A DNA stretch of 64,000 nt, taken from IMG/VR virus record IMGVR_UViG_3300035212_001167, positions 1-64,000 of that record. One strand, 5' to 3'. The notes below the pieces were generated by a model. That model was not told the origin of the DNA, ran no database searches, and saw only the letters and a list, made by a program, of their open reading frames with translations. The DNA comes from a virus. Made by a program: the position numbers and the translations under genes. Below, piece after piece: positions 53,133-61,428 of this stretch; within the stretch, counting starts at the first letter, position 1; the number at the start of each line of letters is the position of its first letter.

Positions 53133-54712
53133 TGAAAATAGACCAATCTAATAAGTATCAAATTATATTTCCTGGTATCGTTTACGATAACCAAGACCCG
53201 ATGATGTTAGGTAGACTTAGAGTAATACCTGAAACACAAACATATAGTGATATTTTAGCTTCAGTTCCTGATTGGAATGAGGAAATAGATAAATGGACTT
53301 CTAAAGACCCGTTAATTTTTTTACCATTACTACCTTTTTATTTTAGCCAAGTACCGAAAAAAGACGAGTACGTACATATTATATATCAAAATAAAAAATT
53401 TAATTTCCAAAGTCAATTTTATATTCAAGGACCGTTTTCGTCACCAATGACAACACCTTTTGAGTATTATCAAGGCGCTAAGAAATTTTTAGCTGCGGGA
53501 GATAGAATTAAACAAGGTATTTCGATTAAAAATAGTGATGGGCAATATCGTAACAAAGATAGTTATGGTGTATTTCCCGAACCTGGTGATAACGCATTGT
53601 TAGGACGTGGTTCCGCCGATGTAGTTGTTAAAGAAAATGAGGTTTTAATTAGAGCGGGTAAAACAAAAGTATTAAGTACAACACAATTACCTGTTGGAAA
53701 TGCGATGAGGTCATTCTTACAACTTTCAAATTTTACCCAACAAAAAGTTTTATTACCCCAAGAAAGTCAAGCTAGATTAGTTGAAAATGTAAAGGTAGTT
53801 AAAAAAATAATAATCTGGGATATTGAAAATTTAGAAAACACTCAAAATGTTTTTAATGGGTCTGTTGGATTATACAATGTAATACCAAGTCAGAAAGTTA
53901 ACAGTAAAAATTTTAAGTCCGACACTATCCTTAACTTAAGTGTTGGTACCGATTATAGTGGCCCTATTGAGGAAGTAAAATTTACCGCCAAAAGTTTTAA
54001 CGAATCATTAACTTTAATTAATAAATTTAGTGATGGAGTTTTTAAAAAATTTATTGATTTACCTAATTATGTTGTTAACAACCAATTACGTAATATACCT
54101 CAAGACCAAATATTTCCATTTGTTGTTACCCCATCAAAATTAACTTATGAAAAAGGTGTTAAATTCTCACCATCACAAGTTGTAAATGATGTTGCGGAAC
54201 TAACTAATTATGTTAATTTTTATAGTAAAATTAAATTAAATATGGGGTTAGTTAATAGTGGGTGGTTTTTAGTTTGGGAAAACAAAAATGGAACTGCACT
54301 TATTGGACCTCAAGGGGATATTAAAACTGAAACAGTTACTCCATCCGAGTTTGTACCTTCAGATGTCACTTATGGTGTCTTAGGAGCTCAAAAAATTTAT
54401 TTACTATCTCAAGACTCTACAGGACCTAAAGGTAAGATTAGTTTAAGTCAAACTTTATATGGTATACCACAAGATAAATTTATTGGTGACGAAAGTAGTA
54501 TTTTTAATAAGACATACCCAACAACAAGAGGTGATGAGTTAATGAAACTACTTAGAAAAATATTTTCATTTGTTACTGGTCACGTACATCCTGTGGCTAC
54601 GGCACCACCTATTCCTGTTGCCGCAGGTAACGGACAAACCTCCGCAGAAATTAATGCAATTCTTGCTGACGCAGAAAATACCATCCTAAATCAAAATATC
54701 CGAATTAATTGA
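53132..54712 (+). CDS. Baseplate hub protein, gp5-like OB-fold
   Basis: The protein has 526 residues. The N-terminal domain (residues 10-110) matches the OB-fold of T4 gp5: [16 protein letters not shown], then [22 protein letters not shown] and [13 protein letters not shown] (gp5 has DPLKLGRVRVRV and PLLP-type segments). No lysozyme catalytic signature is visible, so the muralytic domain of T4 gp5 seems absent. The C-terminus ([20 protein letters not shown], with HxH) may bind a metal as seen in spike tips. It likely forms the central spike or hub of the contractile tail. The late octamer of the next gene begins directly after its stop. Confidence 0.75.
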   Translation: MKIDQSNKYQIIFPGIVYDNQDPMMLGRLRVIPETQTYSDILASVPDWNEEIDKWTSKDPLIFLPLLPFYFSQVPKKDEYVHIIYQNKKFNFQSQFYIQGPFSSPMTTPFEYYQGAKKFLAAGDRIKQGISIKNSDGQYRNKDSYGVFPEPGDNALLGRGSADVVVKENEVLIRAGKTKVLSTTQLPVGNAMRSFLQLSNFTQQKVLLPQESQARLVENVKVVKKIIIWDIENLENTQNVFNGSVGLYNVIPSQKVNSKNFKSDTILNLSVGTDYSGPIEEVKFTAKSFNESLTLINKFSDGVFKKFIDLPNYVVNNQLRNIPQDQIFPFVVTPSKLTYEKGVKFSPSQVVNDVAELTNYVNFYSKIKLNMGLVNSGWFLVWENKNGTALIGPQGDIKTETVTPSEFVPSDVTYGVLGAQKIYLLSQDSTGPKGKISLSQTLYGIPQDKFIGDESSIFNKTYPTTRGDELMKLLRKIFSFVTGHVHPVATAPPIPVAAGNGQTSAEINAILADAENTILNQNIRIN

Positions 54713-54720
54713 TATTTATA
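54713..54720 (+). promoter_or_regulatory. Putative late promoter octamer TATTTATA
   Basis: It starts on the base after the stop of the hub gene and is 14 bases before the ATG at 54735. Confidence 0.6.
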
Positions 54721-54734
54721 AGTAAAACACTTAA

Positions 54735-56210
54735 ATGTCAATTAATAACTCCTACTTTAGTAAGAACAATACTATCATATCCAACAGTTTCACCAATACT
54801 GGTAGAAACCCAGTTACGGAATTGTTTTATGGTTCTACCGCAGTGTCTCAATATCCTAGTGGGTATAGTAGATTCATATTCGATTTAGACCTTTCATTAC
54901 TATTTCAGAAGATAAATGACGGTACAATTTCTACAACTTGTAACGACACAATTGTTCACACTTTAAGAATGGTGAATACCTCAACCTTTGATATTGAGTT
55001 ATTAAACACCTCAACATCTCAAGGTAGAAAAAGAGCCACGTCATTTGATTTAATTTTATTCAGAATCCCATACATTAATAACAACCCACTAAACCCACAG
55101 ATTTGGGATGAAGGTGTTGGTTATGATTTTGCTGATTTAGTTTATGAATATAGTGATACGGACAAATCTTTTTCTGATAGACCCTCGAATTGGTTTCAAA
55201 CAACGACAATTGGTGTTTGGACTGAGCCTGGTGTCTACAATAACTTAAACAGTGGGGTTGTTCCTTTTAGCTCATTAACTATCGTTGACACACAACATTT
55301 TGAATTTGGTAATGAGAACGTTAGTTTTGACATGACTAGTGAAATTAATTCAATTATTGATGGTTCATTAACTAATGTCACAGGATGGGGAATTGCTTAC
55401 AAACCTCAGGTCGAAAACTTATCAGGTCTTACTGATACCTATGAAACTCAATTTTTTACAAGACATACTCAAACATTTTACGAACCATTTTTAGAAACAA
55501 ACTATAATGACCTTATTGAAGATGATAGAAACTTATTTTCTTTAGGTAGAACAAACAAACTTTATTTGTACTTGTTTGATAACGGTAACCCAATCAATTT
55601 AGACAATAATCCAAGTGTTACTATTATGGATTCATCGGGAAATGACATTCCTGGATTAACAGGGTTAACCGCTTGTCAAAGAACTAAAGGTGTTTATGAA
55701 ATTGTTATACCACCAATAATTGGTTATAAAACACCATGTATGTTTACTGATAAATGGTACAACTTAAATTACAATGGTTTCCCATTACCCCAATCGTTTA
55801 ATGAGTTTACAATACAACCATTAAAAAATTCAATTCAGATTGGTACTAATTCAGTCGACCCTAAATTATATGGGTTTGACTTTTATGGTATTAAACAAGA
55901 TGAAAAAATATACAATACTGATATTAGAAAAGTTGGTGTTGTCATTAAACAAGCTTACACAACTCAAAAACTTTTACAAAATGTTGACGCTCACTACAGA
56001 GTATATGTTAGAGAAGGCCAGACTGAGGTTGAGGTTCAAGGTTGGACCAAAATCAACAGGACGCCAAACGAATATTATTTTATGTTTGACACTAGGGATA
56101 AAATACCTAACGAGTATTATATAGATATTAAGGTGGATAGTAGTGGAGAGATAAATACATACAAACGACAAGTTAAATTTCAAATCGTTAATATGAAGTA
56201 TTTAGATTAA
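54735..56210 (+). CDS. Virion structural protein, baseplate/fibre-associated
   Basis: This 491-residue protein is beta-rich throughout. The first 240 residues (MSINNSYFSKNNTIISNSF; RFIFDLDLSLLFQKI; FDMTSEINSIIDGS) resemble the DNRLRE/beta-jelly type found in bacterial and phage surface proteins. The second half has NKLYLYLFDNGNPINLDNNP, KTPCMFTDKWYNL and HYRVYVREGQTEVEVQGW. No enzyme motif is seen. It sits between the gp5-like hub and a Cys-rich protein, each with its own late octamer, which suggests a baseplate wedge or fibre connector. Confidence 0.6.
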   Translation: MSINNSYFSKNNTIISNSFTNTGRNPVTELFYGSTAVSQYPSGYSRFIFDLDLSLLFQKINDGTISTTCNDTIVHTLRMVNTSTFDIELLNTSTSQGRKRATSFDLILFRIPYINNNPLNPQIWDEGVGYDFADLVYEYSDTDKSFSDRPSNWFQTTTIGVWTEPGVYNNLNSGVVPFSSLTIVDTQHFEFGNENVSFDMTSEINSIIDGSLTNVTGWGIAYKPQVENLSGLTDTYETQFFTRHTQTFYEPFLETNYNDLIEDDRNLFSLGRTNKLYLYLFDNGNPINLDNNPSVTIMDSSGNDIPGLTGLTACQRTKGVYEIVIPPIIGYKTPCMFTDKWYNLNYNGFPLPQSFNEFTIQPLKNSIQIGTNSVDPKLYGFDFYGIKQDEKIYNTDIRKVGVVIKQAYTTQKLLQNVDAHYRVYVREGQTEVEVQGWTKINRTPNEYYFMFDTRDKIPNEYYIDIKVDSSGEINTYKRQVKFQIVNMKYLD

Positions 56211-56215
56211 TAAGA

Positions 56216-56223
56216 TATTTATA
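56216..56223 (+). promoter_or_regulatory. Putative late promoter octamer TATTTATA with long leader
   Basis: It is 85 bases before the ATG at 56309, giving the longest leader of the set; the leader is A-rich with no clear structure. Confidence 0.5.
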
Positions 56224-56308
56224 ATAAAAACAAAATGTTAAATAATATAAAATTATTAAATTTTACATTATAACCTATAAAAATTAAAAAAAAAATAACA
56301 CAAAAGAT

Positions 56309-56911
56309 ATGGCAAATTATATTATAAATGAATGTTTAACTAATGATGTATACATTCTTTCTGCAGCAACGTTAACTTTGGGGGCCACAGTAGAGTTCGA
56401 TATTAGCGAGGCTCGATTTTGTGGTACTGTTGGGGCAGTAACAGAAAGCGCGGAAACTCTAAATATATCCTTTGTTCAATTACACGACGATTGTTGTACG
56501 TGTTTAAGTGGTCTTACAGAGTCTTTAAATTTTAAATTTATAGGATGTAATGACTTAGAAGTGTTTAATATTGAAGCAACTAATTTTTGTCGTGAATATG
56601 GTACTCCTACAACAGGTATTACTTATGAAATACAATTTGGTTCTGAAACACCATTTTGTGCTACTTTTGATGAGTTATCACTAACGGGTGAAACAAATTA
56701 TCATTACAGTTCAGGGCCATTTTTAGATTGTGAAGATTGTAAAAATCTACCACCATTATCGTCTAACACTGAAACCACCATATGCCAGGAAATATGCGAC
56801 AATTCGGTAATTACAATAATTCCTCCACATCCAACCTATACAAATAGTGCTGGTAGAGAAGTTGTTCAAATGAACGCGGTTCTTATTGGTGGTAACGGAT
56901 TAAACGGGTAA
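56309..56911 (+). CDS. Cys-rich virion protein, unknown
   Basis: This 200-residue protein is beta-rich with about 15 cysteines, several in close pairs (HDDCCTCLSG, DCEDCKNLP, ICQEICDN). Its start (MANYIINECLTNDVYILSAATL) and end (GREVVQMNAVLIGGNGLNG) look like a phage attachment or decoration protein. Cysteine content suggests metal binding or disulfides formed after release. No family is recognised. It ends the late run; a strong terminator follows. Confidence 0.55.
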   Translation: MANYIINECLTNDVYILSAATLTLGATVEFDISEARFCGTVGAVTESAETLNISFVQLHDDCCTCLSGLTESLNFKFIGCNDLEVFNIEATNFCREYGTPTTGITYEIQFGSETPFCATFDELSLTGETNYHYSSGPFLDCEDCKNLPPLSSNTETTICQEICDNSVITIIPPHPTYTNSAGREVVQMNAVLIGGNGLNG

Positions 56912-56940
56912 TTAGTAAGACTAATAATAAAAAATACAAG

Positions 56941-56975
56941 AAATAACCTTAATTATTTTAAGGTTATTTTTTTTT
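56941..56975 (+). terminator. Intrinsic terminator
   Basis: A perfect 12-bp stem (AAATAACCTTAA with TTAAGGTTATTT) is followed by a long T run. It ends the late operon at 56911. Confidence 0.9.
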
Positions 56976-56990
56976 GTCAATATTTTTACT

Positions 56991-57000
56991 ATCTTTGTAC
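56991..57000 (+). promoter_or_regulatory. Possible host-type -7 box TATCTTTG
   Basis: TATCTTTG fits the Bacteroidota TAnnTTTG box and lies about 35 bases before the ATG at 57033, directly after a terminator. The upstream -33 region is T-rich without a clean TTG at the usual spacing. Confidence 0.45.
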
Positions 57001-57032
57001 TTAAGATAATGTAATCAACATACAACAAAAAA

Positions 57033-57443
57033 ATGAAAATATATTTAAAGAGGGTTCTAAAGAGATGGTACACTAAATTTACTCTTTGGCACAAGTATCG
57101 ATTTTTCACAGAAAAAAGTCGACTATCGGAAAATGAAAAGATTTGTACCGCAATTTGTCGTAGACTTATTAATCATCCTGATTCTAAATTTTTAATTGCT
57201 CCACTATCAGGTAAGAAATATATCAAGAATGTTACGTTAGGTTTATTTATCCTTATGGACGATAGAAAAATTAGTATTACCAATCACGTATACCATTATG
57301 ATATAGTTTTGTCTCAGAGAGATTGGGAAAAATTAAATGTTTTGTATGATAACAAAACAGAGATTATGAGACAAGGGTACGAAGATGAAATAAAATCACA
57401 AATAGTTCATTCTTTATCATCAATATTAGAAAAAATTGCTTAA
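57033..57443 (+). CDS. Unknown host-like protein
   Basis: This 136-residue protein has a basic N-terminus (MKIYLKRVLKRWYTKF) with aromatic residues, then NEKICTAICRRLINHPDSKFLIAPLSGKKYI, and a beta part (LGLFILMDDRKISITNHVYHYDIVLS). No family is recognised. It is preceded by a host-type promoter rather than the late octamer, which suggests early expression or a cargo gene. It ends just before the signal-peptide protein; the gap is only 9 bases. Confidence 0.55.
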   Translation: MKIYLKRVLKRWYTKFTLWHKYRFFTEKSRLSENEKICTAICRRLINHPDSKFLIAPLSGKKYIKNVTLGLFILMDDRKISITNHVYHYDIVLSQRDWEKLNVLYDNKTEIMRQGYEDEIKSQIVHSLSSILEKIA

Positions 57444-57448
57444 CTTTG
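57441..57448 (+). promoter_or_regulatory. Possible host-type -7 box TAACTTTG overlapping stop codon
   Basis: TAACTTTG begins at the stop of the previous gene and ends 4 bases before the ATG at 57453. If used, the transcript would be leaderless. The -33 element is not clear. Confidence 0.3.
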
Positions 57449-57452
57449 TAAT

Positions 57453-57848
57453 ATGAAAAAATTAATCACACTCATCGTTTTAGTCTTAACCACATGTGTT
57501 GGTTTCGCTCAGGTTGAATCCTCTATTAAGAAGGCGGGGAACTTCTATGAGTTAAGTGATTTATGGGTTAAAGATTCCGTATCCGTTAAGTTGTTACTTA
57601 ACACATACAAGATTGATATCACTAATCTTGATTCAGTTAGATTTTTCAAGGACTTCAAACTTAATCAAACGTTACATAATGAATTCACATACGATTCATA
57701 CGTATATATCCAAGATAAGAAAACAGGGGTTGTCACATTAGATAGTATTCCACATACTAATACTCATCCTAAGTTAGGTAAGTATGTTTTAATCTACTGC
57801 TTTGATGACTACACTGATAAGAAAATTATCAACATCAAAGTGTTCTAA
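57453..57848 (+). CDS. Exported small protein, unknown function
   Basis: This 131-residue protein has a typical signal peptide: MKK, then a hydrophobic core (LITLIVLVLTTCVGF) and the cleavage-like AQ, the FAQ ending common in Bacteroidota secreted proteins. The mature part of about 110 residues has SVSVKLLLNTYKIDI, a DSVRFFKDFKLNQTL motif and a beta-type end (YVLIYCFDDYTDKKIINIKVF). It would be exported to the periplasm or surface of the infected cell. Superinfection exclusion or envelope change is possible, but no family supports it. Confidence 0.65.
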   Translation: MKKLITLIVLVLTTCVGFAQVESSIKKAGNFYELSDLWVKDSVSVKLLLNTYKIDITNLDSVRFFKDFKLNQTLHNEFTYDSYVYIQDKKTGVVTLDSIPHTNTHPKLGKYVLIYCFDDYTDKKIINIKVF

Positions 57849-57850
57849 AT

Positions 57851-57880
57851 AAAAAAGAGGTCTAATGACCTCTTTTTTTT
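57851..57880. terminator. Bidirectional intrinsic terminator
   Basis: AAAAAAGAGGTC and GACCTCTTTTTT pair around TAAT, with T runs on both strands. It serves the plus gene at 57848 and the minus gene at 57881. Confidence 0.92.
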
Positions 57881-59326
57881 TTATTCTGTATAATCTTTAA
57901 TTTTAATTACAAACCTTCTATTAGGTTGTGTTTGGTCAGTAGTAGTTGATTTTTCTTTTGTCCATCCTGGCCCGAACTCAGTCGTTTCACCTTTACCAAT
58001 AGGGGTCATAACAATACCCGTTTTCTCTTTAATCATATTAGCGATTGTATTTGCTCTTTGTTGTGATAAACATTGATTATACTCACCAATAGTTTTAGAT
58101 GATTGACATGCAGGTAATTTACCAATTATTCTATCGTTAGGGTCTTTATCTCTTGATGAATATCCGATAATTAATGGGACGTTTTGTAATAAGAATTTAC
58201 CATACTTAGGATATGTTTTCAAGTAACCATTTAAATTAGAAATAAATTTATCAATCTTATCTTGAGCTTCAGGTTTTAATTCTGTTTTGTCAAATACGAA
58301 CGGTTCTGTAATATCCAAACTAATATTAGTCGGTGTTGGTGTTGTTTTTTTTGATGACCCACCAATTGTAACTTCAGTACCAGGTCTTGCGCCAGGATAT
58401 AACATCACATAATACCCTTTTCCACCCTTCTTATAATACATCATAGGTGAAATGGTAGTATCTTTAGATTCGGTCATTCCGATTGATTTTAAGACACTTA
58501 TGTCCTCTGCAACAATATTACCCGTGTAAACAACTGGTTTACCGATTGAGGCCTTATTAGGAACACCTTCAGGTGCCACGGCAATAAATTTGTATCTTAC
58601 ATTATTATATTGTCCAGGTTGTATATCAGAACGAACTATATCATTCCAATAAAACTCTGTGAATTCGATATTTGTTCTATAGTCCTCGTCAAGTACTTCA
58701 CCTGTTTTAACATCTACTTTGAAGTCGTATAACTCCCCGTTTAATGCGTAGTCTGGTTTTACTTCACCTGTTGATTTATTAAATAATACCGTGTATAATT
58801 TTCCATCAATAATTTTAAATCCTAAACCTGTTGCACCTAACTTATAATAAGTTTTTTCATCATCTTGTTCAGATAAAATTCTTTTTACCATTCGAATAAT
58901 ATCACCTTCGTTAAGTTTAATTACTTTCTTTTCACCAACAACTACAGTGTCTTTTTTTATTTCAATCCACTCTTTTAGAGTTGTGATTGGTACAATACTT
59001 TTTTTACCTCCAGGTGTTTGGTTTATATTATTACCTTCATCATCACCAGATGTTAAAGTAGGGTGATTCTTAATATAATTGGAGATGTTTTTTGCTTTAT
59101 TTTCCATCTTTTTAATTTTCTTTTTAGGGGTACTCATTTTACCGTCATAACTGTCGTATCCCAACTCAGTATTGACATACTTTGATACGGGTGTTATAAA
59201 TGGTTGTAACGACTCTTTACTAAATTCTCTAACACCAGGTTGTAAAGGAGAAACATAGGACCCTCTACCCCCATTACTGTCAGAAGTTGCCTCGAGTAAT
59301 ACTTTCTTTATTAATTGATTTAGCAT
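57881..59326 (-). CDS. OmpA-like peptidoglycan-binding virion protein with cleaved N-terminus
   Basis: The protein has 481 residues. The N-terminus MLNQLIKKVLLE|ATSD has a helix ending in LLE and an ATSD sequence like the mature start of the capsid protein (INE|ATSDG), so prohead-protease cleavage after E12 is likely. Residues 134-154 (KVIKLNEGDIIRMVKRILSEQ) contain a second (L/I)xE site at E153. Residues about 340-481 form an OmpA-like domain: FVFDKTELKPEAQDKIDKF, PLIIGYSSRDKD, LSQQRANTIANMI and NRRFVIKI, a fold that binds diaminopimelic acid in peptidoglycan. A packaged protein that binds the cell wall fits a role in genome delivery. It has a late octamer 17 bases upstream. Confidence 0.75.
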   Translation of the reverse strand: MLNQLIKKVLLEATSDSNGGRGSYVSPLQPGVREFSKESLQPFITPVSKYVNTELGYDSYDGKMSTPKKKIKKMENKAKNISNYIKNHPTLTSGDDEGNNINQTPGGKKSIVPITTLKEWIEIKKDTVVVGEKKVIKLNEGDIIRMVKRILSEQDDEKTYYKLGATGLGFKIIDGKLYTVLFNKSTGEVKPDYALNGELYDFKVDVKTGEVLDEDYRTNIEFTEFYWNDIVRSDIQPGQYNNVRYKFIAVAPEGVPNKASIGKPVVYTGNIVAEDISVLKSIGMTESKDTTISPMMYYKKGGKGYYVMLYPGARPGTEVTIGGSSKKTTPTPTNISLDITEPFVFDKTELKPEAQDKIDKFISNLNGYLKTYPKYGKFLLQNVPLIIGYSSRDKDPNDRIIGKLPACQSSKTIGEYNQCLSQQRANTIANMIKEKTGIVMTPIGKGETTEFGPGWTKEKSTTTDQTQPNRRFVIKIKDYTE

Positions 59327-59343
59327 AGATATTTTAGTATACT

Positions 59344-59351
59344 TATAAATA
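59344..59351 (-). promoter_or_regulatory. Putative late promoter octamer TATTTATA
   Basis: It is 17 bases before the ATG at 59326 on the coding strand. Confidence 0.6.
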
Positions 59352-59374
59352 TATCAAAAAAAGATATTTTCACA

Positions 59375-59608
59375 ATGGAAGAACAACAATTATTTGGAAA
59401 ACTATTCGACACAATACCTCTACTAACTGAGGACCATTTAGACGTGCTACTACAATCTATGGATAAAGACAATGCTTCATACCTATTAATACAAGCGGTT
59501 AAGAAGGCATACCACGAGGGGGTTTATTCTTTAGGTGAGGCAGAGGTTGTATCAAGAGCAATTAGAGTTATGTCAAAACAGGAAATTAAAAATGAAACAG
59601 AAGATTAA
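59375..59608 (+). CDS. Unknown small protein upstream of mgsA
   Basis: This 77-residue protein is acidic and helical (MEEQQLFGKLFDTIPLLTE; LLIQAVKKAYHEGVYSLGEA; VVSRAIRVMSKQEI). No family is recognised. It overlaps the methylglyoxal synthase start by 17 bases, so the two are co-translated. A partner or regulator of the enzyme is possible from position only. Confidence 0.55.
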   Translation: MEEQQLFGKLFDTIPLLTEDHLDVLLQSMDKDNASYLLIQAVKKAYHEGVYSLGEAEVVSRAIRVMSKQEIKNETED

Positions 59609-59975
59609 ATTAGCGTTAATCGCTCACGACGGTAAGAAGGCCGATATGGTATCATTCGTAATGAAACGACTACCTTTCTTCACTTCAGATAATGTTGAAG
59701 TAGTTGCCACAGGTACAACAGGAAAACATTTAAAACATGCTGGATTAACTAAGGTTGAGACGATGTTAAGTGGTCCTATGGGTGGTGACGCTCAGATTGC
59801 GTCAATGATTGTAAACAAAGAAGTCGATATAGTTATATTCTTTATCGACCCCTTAGAAGTTCATCCACATCAAGTAGATGTTAGTATGTTATTAAGAATT
59901 TGTAATGTCCATGACATTGCAATCGCTACGAATTATTCTACCGCTAGTAGATTAATCAGTCCCTTAGAAGATTAA
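59592..59975 (+). CDS. mgsA: Methylglyoxal synthase
   Basis: The enzyme turns dihydroxyacetone phosphate into methylglyoxal and phosphate. The ATG at 59592 gives 127 residues and is preferred to the in-frame GTG at 59535, which would add 19 atypical residues. The family signature is complete: ALIAHDGKKADM (the His and Asp near the N-terminus), ATGTTGKH (phosphate loop), SGPMGGDAQI with the catalytic Asp, IFFIDPLEVHPHQVDV with the active-site Asp and His, and a C-terminal ATNYSTA. Length is close to the bacterial enzymes (about 150). It could release phosphate or alter host glycolysis during infection. Its stop overlaps the convergent stop of the minus-strand gene within TTAA. Confidence 0.93.
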   Translation: MKQKIKLALIAHDGKKADMVSFVMKRLPFFTSDNVEVVATGTTGKHLKHAGLTKVETMLSGPMGGDAQIASMIVNKEVDIVIFFIDPLEVHPHQVDVSMLLRICNVHDIAIATNYSTASRLISPLED

Positions 59976-60454
59976 ACCGTTAAGCTATCAACAGGTTCAT
60001 CTGTTGCTGACGCAACTGTAGTTCCAGCGGGTGTTTGTACTCCTGCGGGTGTTTGTACTCCTGCAGGTGTTTGTACTCCTGCGGGTGTTTGAGTTCCCGA
60101 ACTTTTACTCAAATCAATACCCGTACAAGCATTAATTGCGTTCATAGTATTAGTACCGTATATACCATCCTCAACTAATTTTTTAGATATCTTAGTACAT
60201 TTATCGTTAATTTTAACTTGTACATCTAAAACTTTTTGTTTACATCTTGTAGGATTTTTAGTTGTTGTACAATCTACTTTTCTATCTTGGGATGCAGGAG
60301 CTGCGGTTGCAGGAGCTGCGGTTGCAGGAGTTGCGGTTGCAGGAGCTGCAGTTACAGGAGCTGGTGTTTGTTCCATTAATCTATTTTTATACGTGTTATG
60401 TAAATTTAAAATAGACTCTTTTTCAGATTCAGTTATTTTTATAATTTTCTTCAT
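59972..60454 (-). CDS. Peptidoglycan-binding-like virion protein with packaging signal
   Basis: The protein has 160 residues. Residues 1-28 (KIIKITESEKESILNLHNTY...RLME|Q) end in LME, a prohead-protease-type site, and share ESILNLHN with the protein at 61346 (KRILNLHK). An Ala/Thr/Pro linker (30-54) follows. Residues about 73-112 resemble the PG_binding_1 domain (VLDVQVKINDKC, LVEDGIYGTNTMNAINA), which binds cell-wall peptides. The tail has four TPAGVQ-type repeats. The DNA encoding both linkers is locally repetitive. It is 16 bases downstream of the annexin-like gene, so the two are in one operon. Confidence 0.68.
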   Translation of the reverse strand: MKKIIKITESEKESILNLHNTYKNRLMEQTPAPVTAAPATATPATAAPATAAPASQDRKVDCTTTKNPTRCKQKVLDVQVKINDKCTKISKKLVEDGIYGTNTMNAINACTGIDLSKSSGTQTPAGVQTPAGVQTPAGVQTPAGTTVASATDEPVDSLTV

Positions 60455-60470
60455 TTTAATAATTAATAAT

Positions 60471-61346
60471 TTAAAGTTTAGTCAATACCATATCTAAATC
60501 TGTATCTGAAGGTATTGTTGGTTGTTTAACTTTTGTCTTAGTATTTGTCTTAGTATTAGACGATTCTTTACCACAAGAATAACTGGCCATAGTTCCGTCG
60601 ACCAATTTTTTTCTACCATTCCCGTAATAAACCACCCCATCAATTATGTAAGCAATACTACCGTCACTCAATTTTGATGATTTCGCTTTTGGGTTACTTG
60701 GAATACAAGGAAATTTTTCAAATCCCTTTACGACACTTGATTCCTTTTGTGCCGCCAATTTTTTACCAAGGTCAACACTGTTTTCATATGCGTCTAATAA
60801 TGGTAAAAAAACATATTGTTTCCATTCACCCTCAGAATCGATGTCCCCATCAATTGCTGCGAATAAACTTTCACCATGTCTTGTATTATATATGTTTGAC
60901 ATCGCACATAAATCAGGAATTGTTGTGATTTTTTGTAGATTACTTTTAATTGCATCCTCATCAGTACCCATACCATCAACCGCTGCGTTAATACCATCGG
61001 CAATACCATTTAATGTGGCTCTACTCAGTGTTGATTTACCAACTTCTTTTAAATTTCCACAAGCTTGTAAAATTTTTTCGGCACCTTTGTAAGAATAATT
61101 CCCACCATTAATTAATCCGTTAATTAATCCAATCGCTCCACCGATAATTGCTCCTGGAACTAAACCAACGGCTCCACCAATTGCAGCACCTGTTGCCATT
61201 GACGCCATTACACCATCTTCGGCTAACTCATTTTCAGATGACATCATAGTGTCGTCTTCTTTAAGATATTGTTTTTTAGTTGCTTCTTTATGAAGATTTA
61301 GAATTCTTTTAGATTCTTCTTCATTTAAAAAATATAATTTTTTCAT
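60471..61346 (-). CDS. Glycine-zipper and annexin-like virion protein with packaging signal
   Basis: The protein has 291 residues. Residues 1-30 (KLYFLNEEESKRILNLHK...YLKE|D) match the N-terminus of the downstream gene and end in LKE, a likely prohead-protease site. Residues 46-82 are a glycine zipper (AIGGAVGLVPGAIIGGAIGL), which can insert in membranes. Residues about 122-184 resemble an annexin repeat: GMGTDEDAIKSNLQKI (GxGTDE is the type II calcium site), then NIYNTRHGESLFAAIDGDI. Annexins bind acidic lipids through calcium. The Ser/Lys-rich C-terminus is probably flexible. A packaged protein with membrane-active parts suggests help in DNA entry. A late octamer lies 18 bases upstream. Confidence 0.68.
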   Translation of the reverse strand: MKKLYFLNEEESKRILNLHKEATKKQYLKEDDTMMSSENELAEDGVMASMATGAAIGGAVGLVPGAIIGGAIGLINGLINGGNYSYKGAEKILQACGNLKEVGKSTLSRATLNGIADGINAAVDGMGTDEDAIKSNLQKITTIPDLCAMSNIYNTRHGESLFAAIDGDIDSEGEWKQYVFLPLLDAYENSVDLGKKLAAQKESSVVKGFEKFPCIPSNPKAKSSKLSDGSIAYIIDGVVYYGNGRKKLVDGTMASYSCGKESSNTKTNTKTKVKQPTIPSDTDLDMVLTKL

Positions 61347-61364
61347 ACCTATTTCTGTTTAATA

Positions 61365-61372
61365 TATAAATA
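61365..61372 (-). promoter_or_regulatory. Putative late promoter octamer TATTTATA
   Basis: It is 18 bases before the ATG at 61346 on the coding strand. Confidence 0.6.
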
Positions 61373-61393
61373 TCTGTTTTTTCGAAAAAAAAG

Positions 61394-61423
61394 TTGTGGA
61401 TTCAGTATATTTACTTATCTTTG
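61394..61423 (+). promoter_or_regulatory. Bacteroidota-type promoter of the candidate ncRNA
   Basis: TTG at 61394, exactly 19 bases, then TATCTTTG (61416-61423), which agrees with the host TTG-N19-TAnnTTTG form. Transcription should begin near 61428-61431, at the base of the first hairpin. Confidence 0.7.
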
Positions 61424-61428
61424 TAATG

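Noticed and set aside
59535-59591. Longer start (GTG at 59535) for methylglyoxal synthase
   Set aside because: The extra 19 residues have no family match and are a second reading of the upstream gene.
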